Shown here: in pieces, positions 1-12,080 of the stretch
Numbering within the stretch: the first letter of the stretch is position 1
Layout: the number at the start of each line of letters is the position of its first letter
DNA from: Kuschelorhynchus macadamiae
Taxonomy: Eukaryota; Arthropoda; Insecta; Coleoptera; Curculionidae
Reading direction: 5' to 3'
Length of the DNA: 64,000 nucleotides
Assembly (NCBI GenBank): GCA_030620095.1
Contig: JAUTXW010000127.1
Coordinates: forward strand, 1,409,501-1,473,500
Program-made: the position numbers and the translations under genes
The notes under the pieces: generated by a model
Seen by the model: only the letters and a program-made list of their open reading frames with translations
Databases searched by the model: none
What the model was told of the DNA's origin: nothing

Positions 1-721
1 CTTGAGAACGCTGCTTCTTGAAGTAAGGCAACATATAATTAGAAGATTTGAACCGCATTAACAATTACAAAATAATACATTAAGACACATGGAGTAGTGA
101 AGCTAAAAAAAGCTTGGTATTTTTTTTTCAGCAAATTAATTTCTTTAATATTAAAGTTTATTGCAGCTCCACGACCCCCTATTGGTTTTTAAGCCACGCC
201 GGTCACGTGACTCTGTAACAATCTTTACTGCAGCCTATTATACTTTTTAGTATAAGGATCCCTTGCCAATGAAAGTGGGATGGTCTAATACGATAGTGAG
301 ATAGTCTAATACGTGGAGTTGTCGTTCGCTGTTGCCATATCTAACTAAAACTCTTGTTACTGGTGTAATCTGATCTAGGGCTTTGGGTATTTTAACTTGT
401 ATTTTACTATTTTGCAATAAAAGTAATTTCTCTATACTGCTTAAAAACTAATACTAGGAAAAACATTACTATTTTTTGTACGAAAATTTTATTGCATCAT
501 GTTTAAACATATTCACCGTAATATAAACTGGTAACATTAATGTTCCTAGTTAGGCTTGGTATCATCGTACGATCGACCTTATACTGTAAGGTAATCTTGG
601 CAGTGGCTAAATATGTAAATAATATACTCTATTTTTATTCTTACTCTAAGGTGCTAACCAACTTAGTTCCGCACATAGTCATTTAGGGCACATATATACT
701 GTCTTTTCAAACATTTTTATT
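1..721. other. No recognisable feature
   Basis: AT-rich sequence with no long open frame, no RNA gene signature and no clear terminal repeats. I see nothing I can annotate here. Confidence 0.6.
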
Positions 722-1995
722 GGACGCCATTTTGTTTTACCATATTGGATTCGTACAAATATTTTACGAAATTCTCCTATGCGCCATACTTGAATTGAAA
801 AAAAACATAAAATAAATTGAATAAGCCATTTTTACTACTGATTCTTTTAAGTTTCATTAGAATCTTCCATCATGTTGAATTCGTTGCCAAATTTTACCAG
901 TATCACAATCAATTTTTGTAATCAAGTCATATTTTAAAAACATTTTATTTGGCCGCCATTTTATTTTACTACCTTGAATTCGCACCACAAATTAACCAGT
1001 TTATCTATGTCCCAATTAAAGTTTTATATAACACTTAATTTTTGAAACTTTAAATCAGTCTAGTTTTTATGGTGTTTTTTTTAAATAATTTATTAGACCG
1101 CCATTTTTTTTGCCACCTTGAATCTGTATCAAAATAATACCAGTTGAATCTTATGTACCACTTGATTTTTAGATAAATTGGACAATAACATCGGTATTTA
1201 CCAAAAAAGTTTAAGAGTTAGTCCAGGTCTAGTTGCCATGGTACTTAAAACTCTTAGTTCGCCAGTTATGTTTCGCTTATGTCACTGTCATTTTGTAATT
1301 ATGACATTTAGAAATTATTTGTTCAATTGTTGAAAATGTCATCTTAAACCTATAATTGTCAAGTCAAACCTGATCTAAATGTAAACCTTTTTAGTGAATA
1401 CGGGTATTAGTGTTTTAGCAATATTTTTTAACATTTCACTAGGCTACCATTTTGTTCTGCTCTATTGGATTTTTACCAAAATATTACCAGGTCATCCTCA
1501 TATGACACTTAATTTTTAAACAAAACTTAAAGTCAATTGGCAAAATAGTTTTTTAGCTATGCCGCGACCTGGCCGACAGACAGACCGACGGAATTGAGAA
1601 AACATATTTATTACATCTAGGGATATTAAAAAGTCAAGATCTGTAAAAACTAGGGAAGGTAATTTTTCACCATTACAAACATTTTATTTGGCTGCCATTT
1701 TGTTTCGTCATTTTGAATTTGCATTACAATTTTACAAGTTGATCTCTATATCACGCTTAATTCTTGCACAAAATTTGAAATTAATCAAGTAAGTAGTTTC
1801 CAGATCGATTTTGAATTTTGCTAAACGGCCATTTTGTTTCGTCATCTTAGATTCGTACCAACATTTTACCAGCTTATTTTACCGTAATACTCGTGTATGT
1901 AAATTTTGAGGTAAATTGGATAAGCAGTTTTTTGTATTACATGTCTACTTTAATATTTCATTAGCCCGCCATTTGATTCCGCCATATGGCCTAAT
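722..1995 (+). repeat. CCATTTTGTT repeat cluster 1
   Basis: Seven degenerate units in one orientation begin near 722, 951, 1096, 1441, 1690, 1825 and 1963. Each opens with a variant of GCCGCCATTTTGTTnCGCCA, followed by a variant of TTGGATTCGTACCAAAAT and TTACCAG. One unit (about 1570-1620) carries the companion motif GACAGACAGACCGACGGAAT followed by a 'catctaggga' motif. The same units occur at 9843-10750 and 12081-13185, so this is a dispersed repeat with an internal tandem structure. No coding potential is seen. The family is not one I can name. Confidence 0.75.
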
Positions 1996-2471
1996 CATTC
2001 ATCAATTAGATAATTCCAAATTTTACGAAGGCAAAACGGAAATTACATTTAGCAACACCGCTTTACGAAGGCGAGGAAATGGGCCTGGAATTTATTTTAT
2101 TATGAAATGCCAAATATCATTAATAGATGGGAGAATATATGTTTTACATTTTTTTTAGCTCCAAAAGATGAACATAATATTTTTTAAGATAGGTATATAT
2201 TCAACCTAAGTTCTTTAATAATTTAAAAGAAAGACATCGATCATAAAGTAACTTAATTGACGACCGAAAACTATACGTAGTTACATTTTGTGTAAAGGAT
2301 GCTGTAGCCTCATTTTCGGAATTTCAAGTCAACTGGGGGTAACGCTCTATTTCTGGAATTTTAAATTAGTAAATGGTTTGTTATATCATACATTTTGTTT
2401 ACTTTTGTAAGATGCTAAAAGAAAGCGTGTTAGAAGTAATAAAGGAATTAATTTCCAGTGGGTATGGAAGT
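1991..2471 (+). repeat. Local duplication, copy 1
   Basis: This segment recurs in the same orientation in two pieces at 3011-3232 and 3936-4201. The first half (1991-2202) and second half (2228-2471) lie side by side here but are separated by about 700 bp in copy 2. Copies differ at scattered positions, so the duplication is not recent. An 80-codon open frame over this stretch has no recognisable product and differs between copies, so I do not call it a gene. Confidence 0.75.
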
Positions 2472-2720
2472 TTGCTTCACATGGAAAGAGTTTATTTAGA
2501 CGAGTGCTGTAACATCTAAAGATAAGCTGTATATCAAAGCTCTAGTGAAACTATATAGTTGTCATTGAGAAAGCATATTATTAGGTTGGCTTTAGTTAGA
2601 CGCAAAACGCCATTCTTGAGAAGGACCTTCGTATATCACTGAAGCAGAGCTGCCATACAGCTGCACTTCCCTTGTGATATCTCTGAGAAAAAAACAAGGT
2701 GTATGAGTTTTATTACTGAA

Positions 2721-2841
2721 TAGAGTTCCTCTCCAGAATGCTCAACCATGATACAGATCTATATATTGTCACAAGTATTATAGAGTTCCTCTACAGCATG
2801 CTCAACCGGGACACCGATCTATATATTATGTCACAAATATT
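2721..2841 (+). repeat. Two-unit tandem repeat (~60 bp)
   Basis: Two adjacent units (2721-2780 and 2781-2841) both start TAGAGTTCCTCT, share ATGCTCAACC in the middle and end with GATCTATATATT plus GTCACAA. They differ at a handful of bases and one 2-nt gap. Confidence 0.85.
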
Positions 2842-3010
2842 CCGTACTTGATTTAGATTGATACTTTTTTTAAGTCAAAATCAAATACGGTTTTGGTTAG
2901 CCCAGGTTAAGCTTTTTTGGTTTCAAAGTGAGCAATTATATCATACAAATATGATACAGACGCGGGAACTATACCAAATCGTTAACGGGCAGGCTTAAAA
3001 TGTTGATCCC

Positions 3011-4201
3011 TAATCATTCGTCAGTTAAATAATACCACATTTTACAAAGACAAAACAAAAATTACATTTGGCAACATAGCTTTACGAAGACGAGGAAGCC
3101 GGCGATGAATTTATTTTATTATGAAATACCAGATGTCATTAGTTAGATGAAAGAATATATGCTTAACATTTTTTTTAGTTCCAGAAGACGAACATAATAT
3201 TTTTTAAGATATATGTATATACATCTTCAACGTAAAAACTGTAAAATATATAATAGTATAAGATTGTCATGTCATGCATTTTAAAATAATGAAAATAACA
3301 AGGACCGTTGAAAACCATGTAGTGCCTTGCAAAATTATAACCCTTTATTCTGCTTGTTTTTCAAAAAAAAGTGGTTTATCCAGGAATTTTTTTGTGGTGT
3401 TTATTTCGAGGTAACCTTAACAGTGAACTCAAAAGAAGTGACAAAACCAGAAATACCTAATGCTTTCAAGAGATCCGATTTACAGATATTTTCGGATATT
3501 TTTCTGAAATATTCGGGTTTGGTATTCTATAAATTTCTCAACAGCATATAAAATAATAATTCTTAAATGAGCAACTCTCTTCCATTTGAACCGGTATCAT
3601 GTCTTTTGTAATTTCAAAGTTGCTAGTCAAGAAACTCGTATTTGAGACATCCTGGACATTTCCATTTACATATCACACGCTAGTGTTAGGTGTTACTTTT
3701 AAGCTATTAATCCATTGTCTTACGTTGTCAGACACAAACGTCTATTTGGAAGTAAAATAGCCAACACAATGCTCTATAAAATCTTTTATATAGAAAATTA
3801 ATAACAGACTGGGAGTTTAAATCATAATTTAGGGAGCTATTTAAAAGGTATGACATTTATTTACGACACAGAGACATTCGAGACTGGCTTACACAATGTG
3901 GCAAAATAACATATTCCCTAGGGCAATTAATTTTCCAGAAGACATCGCTCATAAAGTAACTGGATTGACGACTCATTACTGAAGCACCGAAAACTATACG
4001 TAGGTACATTTTGAGTAAAGGCTGCTGTAACCTCATTTTCGGGTTTTCAAGTCAACCGGGAGTAACGTTCAATTTCTGGAACTTTAAATTGGGAAATGGT
4101 TTGTTATTTCATAAATTGTGTTTAGAGTCTTGTGAGATGCTGAAATGAAGCGTGTAAGAAGTAATAAAGGAGTACATTTCCAGTAGGTACGGAAGTTTCA
4201 A
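3011..4201 (+). repeat. Local duplication, copy 2, split by ~700 bp
   Basis: Segments 3011-3232 and 3936-4201 match the two halves of 1991-2471. The intervening 3233-3935 is absent from copy 1. It is either an insertion here or a deletion there; it shows no transposon termini or coding domain that I recognise. Confidence 0.7.
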
Positions 4202-5739
4202 TTTTCAGCGGGCGTTGTTGGAATAGTTTAACCTAGATTTAAAATCTGCTTTACTTCTGTTGAAAGAAAACGTACAAAATAAGAAGTATTTAACTAAATT
4301 CGTACATATTAGTTTTCTTTTATGCCTTTGTACCTCCTAGTTCAGAATATTGCAGCAAGTTTTGATATTCGGAATTTTTGCTGAATAATCAAAATATTTT
4401 ATAGAGGTTATTCCATGTAAAATTGTATGAACGATATGACTTAAGTATATTAAATATGTGTTCTAAGCTTAAATACAAATAAAAGACTAAGAATTTTTTT
4501 TTAAATTGATATGGTTTGTCCAATCTTTTTGGACAATCAAAAAGAAAAACAAGTTTATACATACATTTTCGATGGTAAATTAAATATGTAATGTTTCCTA
4601 ATATCGAATTTTAATTCGAGGTTTAATTATTTAACAGAATAATTGTTTTAGGAAAAGCATAAATGATTTTCAATCAGATATAAAGGCAATTTTCAGATTG
4701 AACATGGGAATTGAGAAAATACAGGGTGTGGTTTGTGACTCTGAGAGGAGTTGGTCCATTATTTTAAGATCTTAGTTATAGGTTTAAAATGGCATAAGCA
4801 ATAATTGAACAAACAATAAGTATAGGGTGCCTAATTTTATTCAATTAGCTTTTACACTTCAGAGAATGCATAAAATAATATTTTATTTTTTCGACGCTCT
4901 GTATTATCAAAACGAATCATTTTAGACCACATGTCTATAGGTTCCTATCTTCATACTATTAGCTCAGGAATATGTTGTAAAATTTAATGAACTTAGGAAA
5001 CAATCTGTACATGCTTACTATAATTAAAAAAAGGAAAACACTACTTTTATATGTACGTATAACTAAATTTCACGTGCGAAACTAATTTGGGTCATATTTC
5101 ATTTTCCATGAAAAAAAGGCACGATTCATAACAAGTTCCACGTGAAACCAATTAACCGGTTCTTGTATGTAAAATTGAAACAAACTAAAACATTTGATAA
5201 GGATTCTAAAGGCTGGTAATCCGTACCGTCTTGCAATTTTTCTTTCCTCATTTGTTTTCTAAATAATCTTTAGACTTTTCACCAATCTGCTTTACCTTAG
5301 AAGATATATAATTTCCTATGAGATTTAAGAAACCAAAAAGTTCGTTCCCCGTTTTGAGGATGGCGAATTTATTCCCCTGATTTAAATGTGTGTTTTTACA
5401 TGTATACCTTAAAAATGTAGGTTGCTTGGGTTTAGCTGGTTTCTTAGAGAAGTCTATAGTCAAAAAAGAGAAACACAACAATTTTCTTATATTTATAAAT
5501 AAGTATTTTTTTTAATATGTAAAACAATCGTTCAGTTCTAATCTTGGAATCATGGTTTGAAAGAATGAAGAAACTCAAGAACTAGAACAGACCAAAAACG
5601 TCTTCAACAATGCTAGCTCAACAGTTCAAATAAACATTCACAACTGAAGGCACCAGTAACATGTCTGCTTTACCTGCAACCACAAGATTTGTTTTAGAAA
5701 TCCGTTTAATTAATTTTACCAGCTAAAAAGTAAAAGATG
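4202..5739. other. No recognisable feature
   Basis: AT-rich intergenic sequence. A short perfect hairpin (TTGTCCAA...TTGGACAA, about 4513-4535) is the only structure noted. Small open frames do not resemble known proteins. Confidence 0.55.
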
Positions 5740-6895
5740 TCCTATCTTATCTGATCTATGAAGAATGACTGCAGTCTTGGTCCAGATGGTATACCGCCAA
5801 TCTTTCTTCAAAAAACCCAAGACACTTTAAGTCCCTACCTTGCTAGTATAATGGAGGAGAGTCTACAAAATGGAAAACTCCCTAGTGAATGGAAGGTAAC
5901 ACATTTACAACCAATTTTCAAAAAAGGTAGCAAATATGAACCAGTTAATTATGGGCCCATAAGCCTGACTTGCATCGCGAGCTAATGTATGGAGAAAATA
6001 ATAGCCAAAGATCTGACAACCTTCTTTCTTGAGAATAGAATAATTTCCTATAACCTCTAATTTGTTTAATTAATTGTTTCAACAAATGGACAAGTGCACT
6101 TGACAACAATGAATCAATAGATATCTTATATTATAACCCTTTAAGCGATTACTTCTGAAGTTGGAACATTTTGGAGTTAGGAGTGCTCTGTTGTCATGCA
6201 TCAAAGTCTTTTTGCAAGACAGAACCTATACATTTTTCCAATTTTTTTTATGGATAAGTATTGTTATATATTTTATTGTGCAACTTCTGACTGAGAGAAT
6301 TGTAAGTATTGTTTTTTGTTTTTTGTAGAAGTAGGATTGACGAGTGTTGGTAGATTTGAATTTCAATTAATTTTTGTAGTCGTTTTGAAGAGGGGAAGCA
6401 AATACAAAGCACCCGAAATCGGTAAACCGAATTAAATTCTTGTGAGAAAAAAGTCTTTTGTCTTCACATATCCCTCGTTTCACATATCCCTCGTTAGAAC
6501 CTATAAAGTTAAGGTTGGAAAAATCCTATCAGATCCGTTTGAATTTATTAGTGGGGTTTCTCAAGGCTCTGTTCTTGGGCTACTGTTCTTTGTATTCTAT
6601 ATCAGGAGAGTTCAATGCCCACATTTCAATTTTTGCAGATGACACCAAACTATTTGTCAACCCCTTGGTAGCTTATGATTCACTAACAACAAATCTTCAG
6701 ATACTCGAAATGTGGACATAGAAATGATACTACCAAGGTGCATATAGGCACTAACAACCCAAGCTTACCCTATTTTATAAATAATGTTAGTTTGGAACAG
6801 AAGTACCTAAGCATCTATATAATACCTGATCTAAAACGGAAAACCCACATTACAAAAATTGTAAAGAAGTCAAACAGTAAGATCTTTTTGATAAA
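5740..6895 (+). pseudogene. Non-LTR retrotransposon reverse transcriptase relic
   Basis: Conceptual translation in several frames gives the ordered RT motifs of a Jockey/CR1-type non-LTR element: GPDGIPPIFL near 5779, the 'PIFKKGSKYEPVNY.PISLTCIA' region near 5917-5980 (the usual Arg after Asn-Tyr is Gly here), a 'LLLKLEHFGVR' segment near 6148, SGVSQGSVLG near 6550 and FADDTKLF near 6638. A stop follows the PISL motif and frames shift several times, so it is dead. A 265-bp insertion (6231-6495) interrupts it between two copies of AGAACCTATA. No endonuclease part or 3' end is visible. Catalytic FADD is still legible. Confidence 0.85.
6231..6495. mobile_element. 265-bp insertion with 10-bp target duplication
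   Basis: The RT relic reads into AGAACCTATA at 6221-6230 and resumes after a second AGAACCTATA at 6496-6505, so the bases between are an insertion flanked by a perfect 10-bp direct repeat. The right end carries two tandem copies of a 15-16 bp unit (TCACATATCCCTCGTT). Length and tail recall a SINE or a very short 5'-truncated retroelement, but I see no convincing pol III A/B boxes, so class is unassigned. Confidence 0.6.
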
Positions 6896-6896
6896 C

Positions 6897-7010
6897 TAAT
6901 CTAAATCGTCAGCAAAGAGTCGAGCTTTAACTGCAGCTTTGATATTAATGATAATGTCATTTATTTCGGTTAGGAATAGTGTTGGACTTATGACAGATCC
7001 TTGTGTTGTT
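6897..7010 (-). pseudogene. Antisense reverse transcriptase fragment
   Basis: The reverse complement encodes a short run of non-LTR RT, with QGSVISPTLFL (motif B; coding near 7003-6970) followed by INDI and, after about 15 residues, FADD (near 6916-6905). It abuts the plus-strand RT relic end to end, so two RT fragments meet in convergent orientation. Neither the upstream domain nor a continuation past FADD is recognisable. The wording of motif B differs from the neighbouring relic, so it is a different family. Confidence 0.65.
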
Positions 7011-7014
7011 TTTT

Positions 7015-8450
7015 AGACAATTTTTTAGGAGGTGAAAGTTCATACTTAAATGCTTTTCTTGTATTTGGATATATACATAGTTGTTTGTATATATTAAACT
7101 GAGTCAATTGAATTAGAAGGAATCGTTTTTTACGAAATTAAAATGACTGTAATTTCAAAATTTCAAAACCATTTCTTAAAAATTACTAGTTCATAAGGCT
7201 CGATTCTGTGTGTCCTGAAATTTGCTCTGAAGAACGTCTTACTTTGTACCTAATGTCAACTGCAGGATGTAAAAGAAAGCATGCCTTTCTAGAAAGTAAG
7301 GTATTGGCTCGAAACTATTTGAAATTTCATGAATATCTGGGCCAACCATGATGATATTACAGTTTTTGTAAAGTTATATGGCTCTTATATTAAAGTTATT
7401 TATAAAAAGCTTAATAGTGTTTCAAGATGATCCATAAAAAGGATTATTTTAAGGCTAAAGTCCGATTTACACAAGGCGTTTTGAAAAATATGCAAGCTTG
7501 TTCCAGAAGTAAACAAAAATTTGATATATTGCTTGTCCTTTGAAGTTTTTTCTAGTAAAAATATTTTGCCAAACTAATCTGTGCCTTGATGTGCTTTTAC
7601 TAAAAGTGCACAGTGGCAAATTAAATATTTCTAAACCTCCTTTATAAACGACCTTAATCCTTCAAGTAATTTTCTCCCCATAACGGATAACTGATATAGA
7701 AAAATGTTATATATAAACTATAAATTTGCATAACGTATTGGTTAATATAAATATACCTATTTAATGAATCACTTTGTGCATACATACATTTGAAAGCTTA
7801 AATGACTTTATGAATAATGGGCATATATCGGTAATTTACTGGACGACAGCCCAGTAGCTTTAATATTTGACAAAAATTTTAATATAATCTTAGTTGGCCT
7901 AGATATTCATAAAATCTAAAAGACTTTCCTAACCCTTTAGAAAGGTGGTTTCGTAATTTTATTTTACAATAAATGACGCTTTGTTAAGCAAAAAAAAACG
8001 TTACACTGTGTAACGTAGGCTACGTACAAAGTAAGGCATTCTTCAGAGTAATTTTCCAGATACCAAGAATCTAGCTTTCAGAATTGGTCAATTTTTCGAA
8101 AATTGATTTTTAAATTTCGAAATTGTAAGCATTACAATTTTGTGAAAAAAAAACTAACTGTTCAAGTTCAGGTGTAGCTCAGTTTATATAAGTAGGAATG
8201 TAAAAAATAACGCTGTATTTGACATAATTCAAAATACATTTTTAATTAACCTATTATATGTAAGTAAAATAAATACAATTTTCTAATATCGTAGTTTACT
8301 GCTACTGCCGTAATTTCTAAATTTGACGTTAAACTTTAGTCTATGGATTAGAATAGGAATCTGATTGTTAACACAATTCTATAAAATGCCTTCGATTTTG
8401 CTAAATAAAGCCTTAGAAAGTTTCGATATGAATTAGTTAAAGTCCGCTAC
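7015..8450. other. No recognisable feature
   Basis: AT-rich sequence without supportable coding, RNA or transposon termini. Confidence 0.55.
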
Positions 8451-8454
8451 TCAC

Positions 8455-9083
8455 TATTCAATGTCTTGCTAGCTCGTGCCATTCAGCACGGAATTCCTCG
8501 ACAGTGCGATTCTTAAACCTAGCCTTGACAGCTGAAGAAGCAATTCTAAGAGCAGGTTTCGGCGCAGTGAAAGCAGTGTTGCTAGCTGAGGGAATTGACC
8601 CTGTTCGAGAACAGAGGTTTAATCGCGGCTTGACTATCACAGCATATCTAGATATGCTGTAGTGCTATCCACTGGAAAGGTTTTCCTGTACGCAGTCCAA
8701 GATTGCTGTAATCTCAGCCTGATGTGTAGTCGCATACCGTCGAAGAGCAAGATTAATTCTTCACTCGTCCTTCATTAGAGAGCCGTCTGTAAACCAGACA
8801 AGGCCCTCCGGTTTGAGGAAGGGCGGAGGGGAGGAATCCCTCCATTGTTCTCTCTCAAGAATAATTACACCAAACTTTTTAGAGGCAATTGAGACCGGAA
8901 CAATGGCATCTCTCCTAGCAAGGAGAGGGTCTGATCTGATCAATTCCGTCCAGACTCGCGTATGCCCAAAATTCCAGTTTCTGTGTATCCAACGGCCCCC
9001 GTCGGTTAAACTCGATAGCTCGGGTAGGTGTCGTTTTTATGGCTCCAGTTATGCCTAGACAGGCAAGTCTCTGGAGCCACATA
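8455..9083 (-). pseudogene. RNase H-bearing non-LTR element fragment, antisense
   Basis: The reverse complement matches the 3' part of the element at 15209-17942: end of the RT domain, linker, RNase H and C-terminal region. Visible pieces are WIHRNWNFGHTR (near 8990), GLVWFTDGSLMK with the first RNase H Asp (near 8805), and NRTVEEFRAEWHELA near the left end. Compared with the other copy it lacks roughly 35 bp after the first Asp and roughly 130 bp that would hold the final His/Asp block, so RNase H is dead. It retains about 148 bp of RT-RNase H linker (about 8809-8956) that the other copy has lost. Both ends are truncated and no target duplication is visible. Confidence 0.85.
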
Positions 9084-9842
9084 AGCTAGCTAACTAATTA
9101 AAGCTTAACCAAAACAAATCTAACCCCTTAAAGGAAAAACTTTTCTTTGCTCGATTTTTTTAACAGAACTTAATTTAACAAAATATAATAAACTTGCAAA
9201 TAAGTTCTTATTTTTGCAACAGCATAATTTCTCATCCATTTAAAATTTTTTTTTGGTCCACCTACTGTATTCAGTATATCTCTGGCTAATAATTATTCAA
9301 AGCTAACTTTACCTCCATACTTTATTCTGCATTATTTGTTAATTAGCTTTTTAATTTAGTATTGTCGATAAAGCACTAGAGGATAATTCATTTGACTTTA
9401 CAGCCTTAGGATTTTGTATAGTTCCGTTTACTAGTAATTAAAATCCGAAGAAGTATTTTTTAATTACTTAAAATACGAAATTAATTAAACGCTCCCTTAA
9501 CGATAATTTCAAACGAGCTCAAGTCGTATAGGAGTAAATGGTGATCTTTAATGGAAAAGAAATTAAAATAAAGCCGACTTTATGGTAACTGCGTTAAAAA
9601 TGTAAAGCAATAATTAATTTAATTTTTTTGGCAAATGTTGGCTATTCCTTTGGTAAAACTCATTACATTTTTAATAGTTCCATTAGTCAAAAAAAAATTA
9701 TAAAATGATCTTATATCAGAAATCTACCTATTCTGGATCAAATGTAACCATACTATATAAAAATCGGTAAGTTTAGTTTACCATAAAACTTCTGATTATA
9801 TTTCCATTTGTTAGAACTAGTGAACAGTAAATAGTCACAGTG
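9084..9842. other. No recognisable feature
   Basis: AT-rich sequence; nothing annotatable seen. Confidence 0.55.
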
Positions 9843-10750
9843 TATATGTGTTTTATTGGGCACCATTTTGTTCCATCATATCGGATTCCTACAAATATTT
9901 TACCAGTTTCTTTCTACTTGTGCCACACTTGACTTTTGGGCATAATTTACAATTCAAGAATTTAAACTCAATTGAACAAGATTTTTTTTCTTTGATCTTT
10001 TAAAAATTTTATTTGACGGCCATTTTAAATTCGTATCACAATGTTACCAGTTCATCTCTATATCACAAATTAATTTAATAAGTAGCATTTTCAGGCTGAT
10101 TTTTTAAATATTATATTATGCCGCTAATTTGTTTTGCTTTCTTGGATTCATATCAAAATGTTACCAGGTCATTCCTATGTAACATTTGATTTTCGTGCAA
10201 AATAAGAGGTAAATTGTTTAATTAGTTTTTTAGTAGTATTTTTTTACATTGTCCGTCCATATTAGATTTTTACCAAAATATTATCAGGTCCCATATGACC
10301 TTAATTTTTGACTTGAATTTGAAGTAAATCTTGTAAGGTAAGTAGTTTTGCGAACTGCGACAGACAGAGTGACACGCAGAACGACCGACGGACCCATGGA
10401 ATTGACAGAATATATTTTTTGGCATGTAGGGACGCTAAAAGATGAAGATATGTAGAACCTGATAGGGTGATTTTTTTTACGATTACACTTCACTAGCCCG
10501 CCATTTTGTTTTGTCATATTTAATTTTTACCAAAATGATGCCAGATCATTTCCATATGACCCTTAATTTTTTCAAGTCAATTTGATAAGCAGTTTTTTAG
10601 GTTTGCCGCGAACAGACAGACAGACAAACCGACGGAATTGAGAAAATATGTTTTTCGGCATCTAGGGATCCTGAAGTGAAAATCTGAAAAAAACTCGGAG
10701 GGTGATTTTTTGACGATTACAATACTTCCCTTTTACGAGGGAAGTAATAA
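9843..10750 (+). repeat. CCATTTTGTT repeat cluster 2 with hairpin end
   Basis: Five or six degenerate units of the family at 722-1995 (starts near 9858, 10017, 10121, 10250 and 10497). Two copies of the GACAGACAGA...CGACGGA companion motif lie near 10363 and 10614, each followed by a 'catctaggga'-type motif. The cluster closes with a hairpin at 10723-10746. Small open frames across it are incidental. Confidence 0.75.
10723..10746. repeat. Hairpin at end of repeat cluster 2
   Basis: TACTTCCC (10723-10730) pairs perfectly with GGGAAGTA (10739-10746) around an 8-nt loop. A decayed version closes cluster 3 at 13161-13183, so it appears to be a fixed part of the repeat family's right end. Confidence 0.8.
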
Positions 10751-10942
10751 CAGGTTATATTTTAAGAGAGCTAGAATTATAATTATAACGCATTTAGCCA
10801 TATTGTATATGCGCCACAATATAGATTTATATTTTATAATAATATTTATGTCAATATTACTTGTTTCTCAACCTTACCGAAGACATATTTACCCTTCTGA
10901 AGTTCATTCTACAATAAATTGGTCAAGAAGGAAGGTAAAATA

Positions 10943-11694
10943 CACAAGGTGTCCCAAAATTAATAGTGAATATTTTTACCAGAGTAATCTGTTATAAAAG
11001 AAGACTAAAAAATCAAAAATTGCTTCGTTAGCGTCTCCAGCCGGGCCCTGTGCATGAGTCAGTGTCAAGATGATTTTTCTCAAATATTTTCAAAAATATT
11101 TGGCAATTTGTATATATCTGAAAGAAAGGTAATCTTGGTTTAATTCATTAGGATACACCGTTTTCGAGAAAAATCGATTTGAAAATTGCCTCCCATTAAA
11201 AATGAAACGTATTTTGGGTTCAATAAATAATTAAATAATTACTTTTTTTCTACTTTCAACTAAAAATTGTGTTTAATGCCATGTAAGACAATTTTCAATT
11301 AAAGTTTTCTCGAAAACTTTGCCCCTAACGAACTAAAACAAGAGTACCTTTCTTTACTAGAAAACCTTAAGCTTTTATAATTTGGAAAAATCTATGTAGA
11401 AAAGAGTTAATGCGACTTTTCTCTTTTCCCCTCGCATTCGGGACGCCCTTCGTTCAGTGTTGATATTTTTGATTTCAGGATTCGTATAAAAATTACCAAA
11501 ATACTCAAATTTCATAATCTGGTCTTTAAAGGTTTCGAAAATATCTAAGAAAATCTATCTTCAAAAGAGTTCATTCTAGGGGCTGAAGGCCCTTAACGAT
11601 GAAAATTTCAATATATGTTTGACATTTTAGTATTCTTTTATGACATAGATTACTCTGTAATAATATTGACCCTTAATTTCGGGACACCTTATAT
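10943..11694. mobile_element. Non-autonomous mariner-like element (MITE)
   Basis: The left end begins AAGGTGTCCCAAAATTAA (10946) and the right end is its near inverse (...TTAATTTCGGGACACCTT, ending 11690). Similarity between the arms continues inward through AGAGTAATCT and ATAAAAGAAnACTAAAA and, more patchily, up to about 350 bp. TA dinucleotides sit just outside both ends, fitting the TA target of Tc1/mariner elements, but the exact edge is ambiguous within a TATA run at right. No transposase is encoded in the roughly 750 bp. Confidence 0.75.
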
Positions 11695-12080
11695 ATACCA
11701 AGATATCAAGGAATACAGCTAAAGAAAGAGGAAATACGAGCGCCTGGAGACAGAAGGCTAGCATGGATTAAGAACAATTCAAATTATCAACTCTGCTGCT
11801 GCACATAAGTCACTTGATATCTGCGGGGTAGCAGGTCAATGTGATCCACCGACAAACACCTCATTAGTGTAGCGTACGAGCTGAATGTTCAGCCAAATAT
11901 AAAACATGACAGTTGATCTTGGAAAACGCATTGTTTTTTAATAAAAAAACCGGGGTGCTTTTTTGAATGAAATGTATATCAATATTTATCAGAATATCGG
12001 AGTCCAGAGTTTTTCAATAAATAAAAAGTTATTAGTATTTTGTTCCCCACCTAGTCATTTATATACTGTCTTTTCAAATA
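11695..12080. other. No recognisable feature
   Basis: Slightly richer in G+C around 11720-11900, with no frame or terminal repeat that I can identify. Confidence 0.5.
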
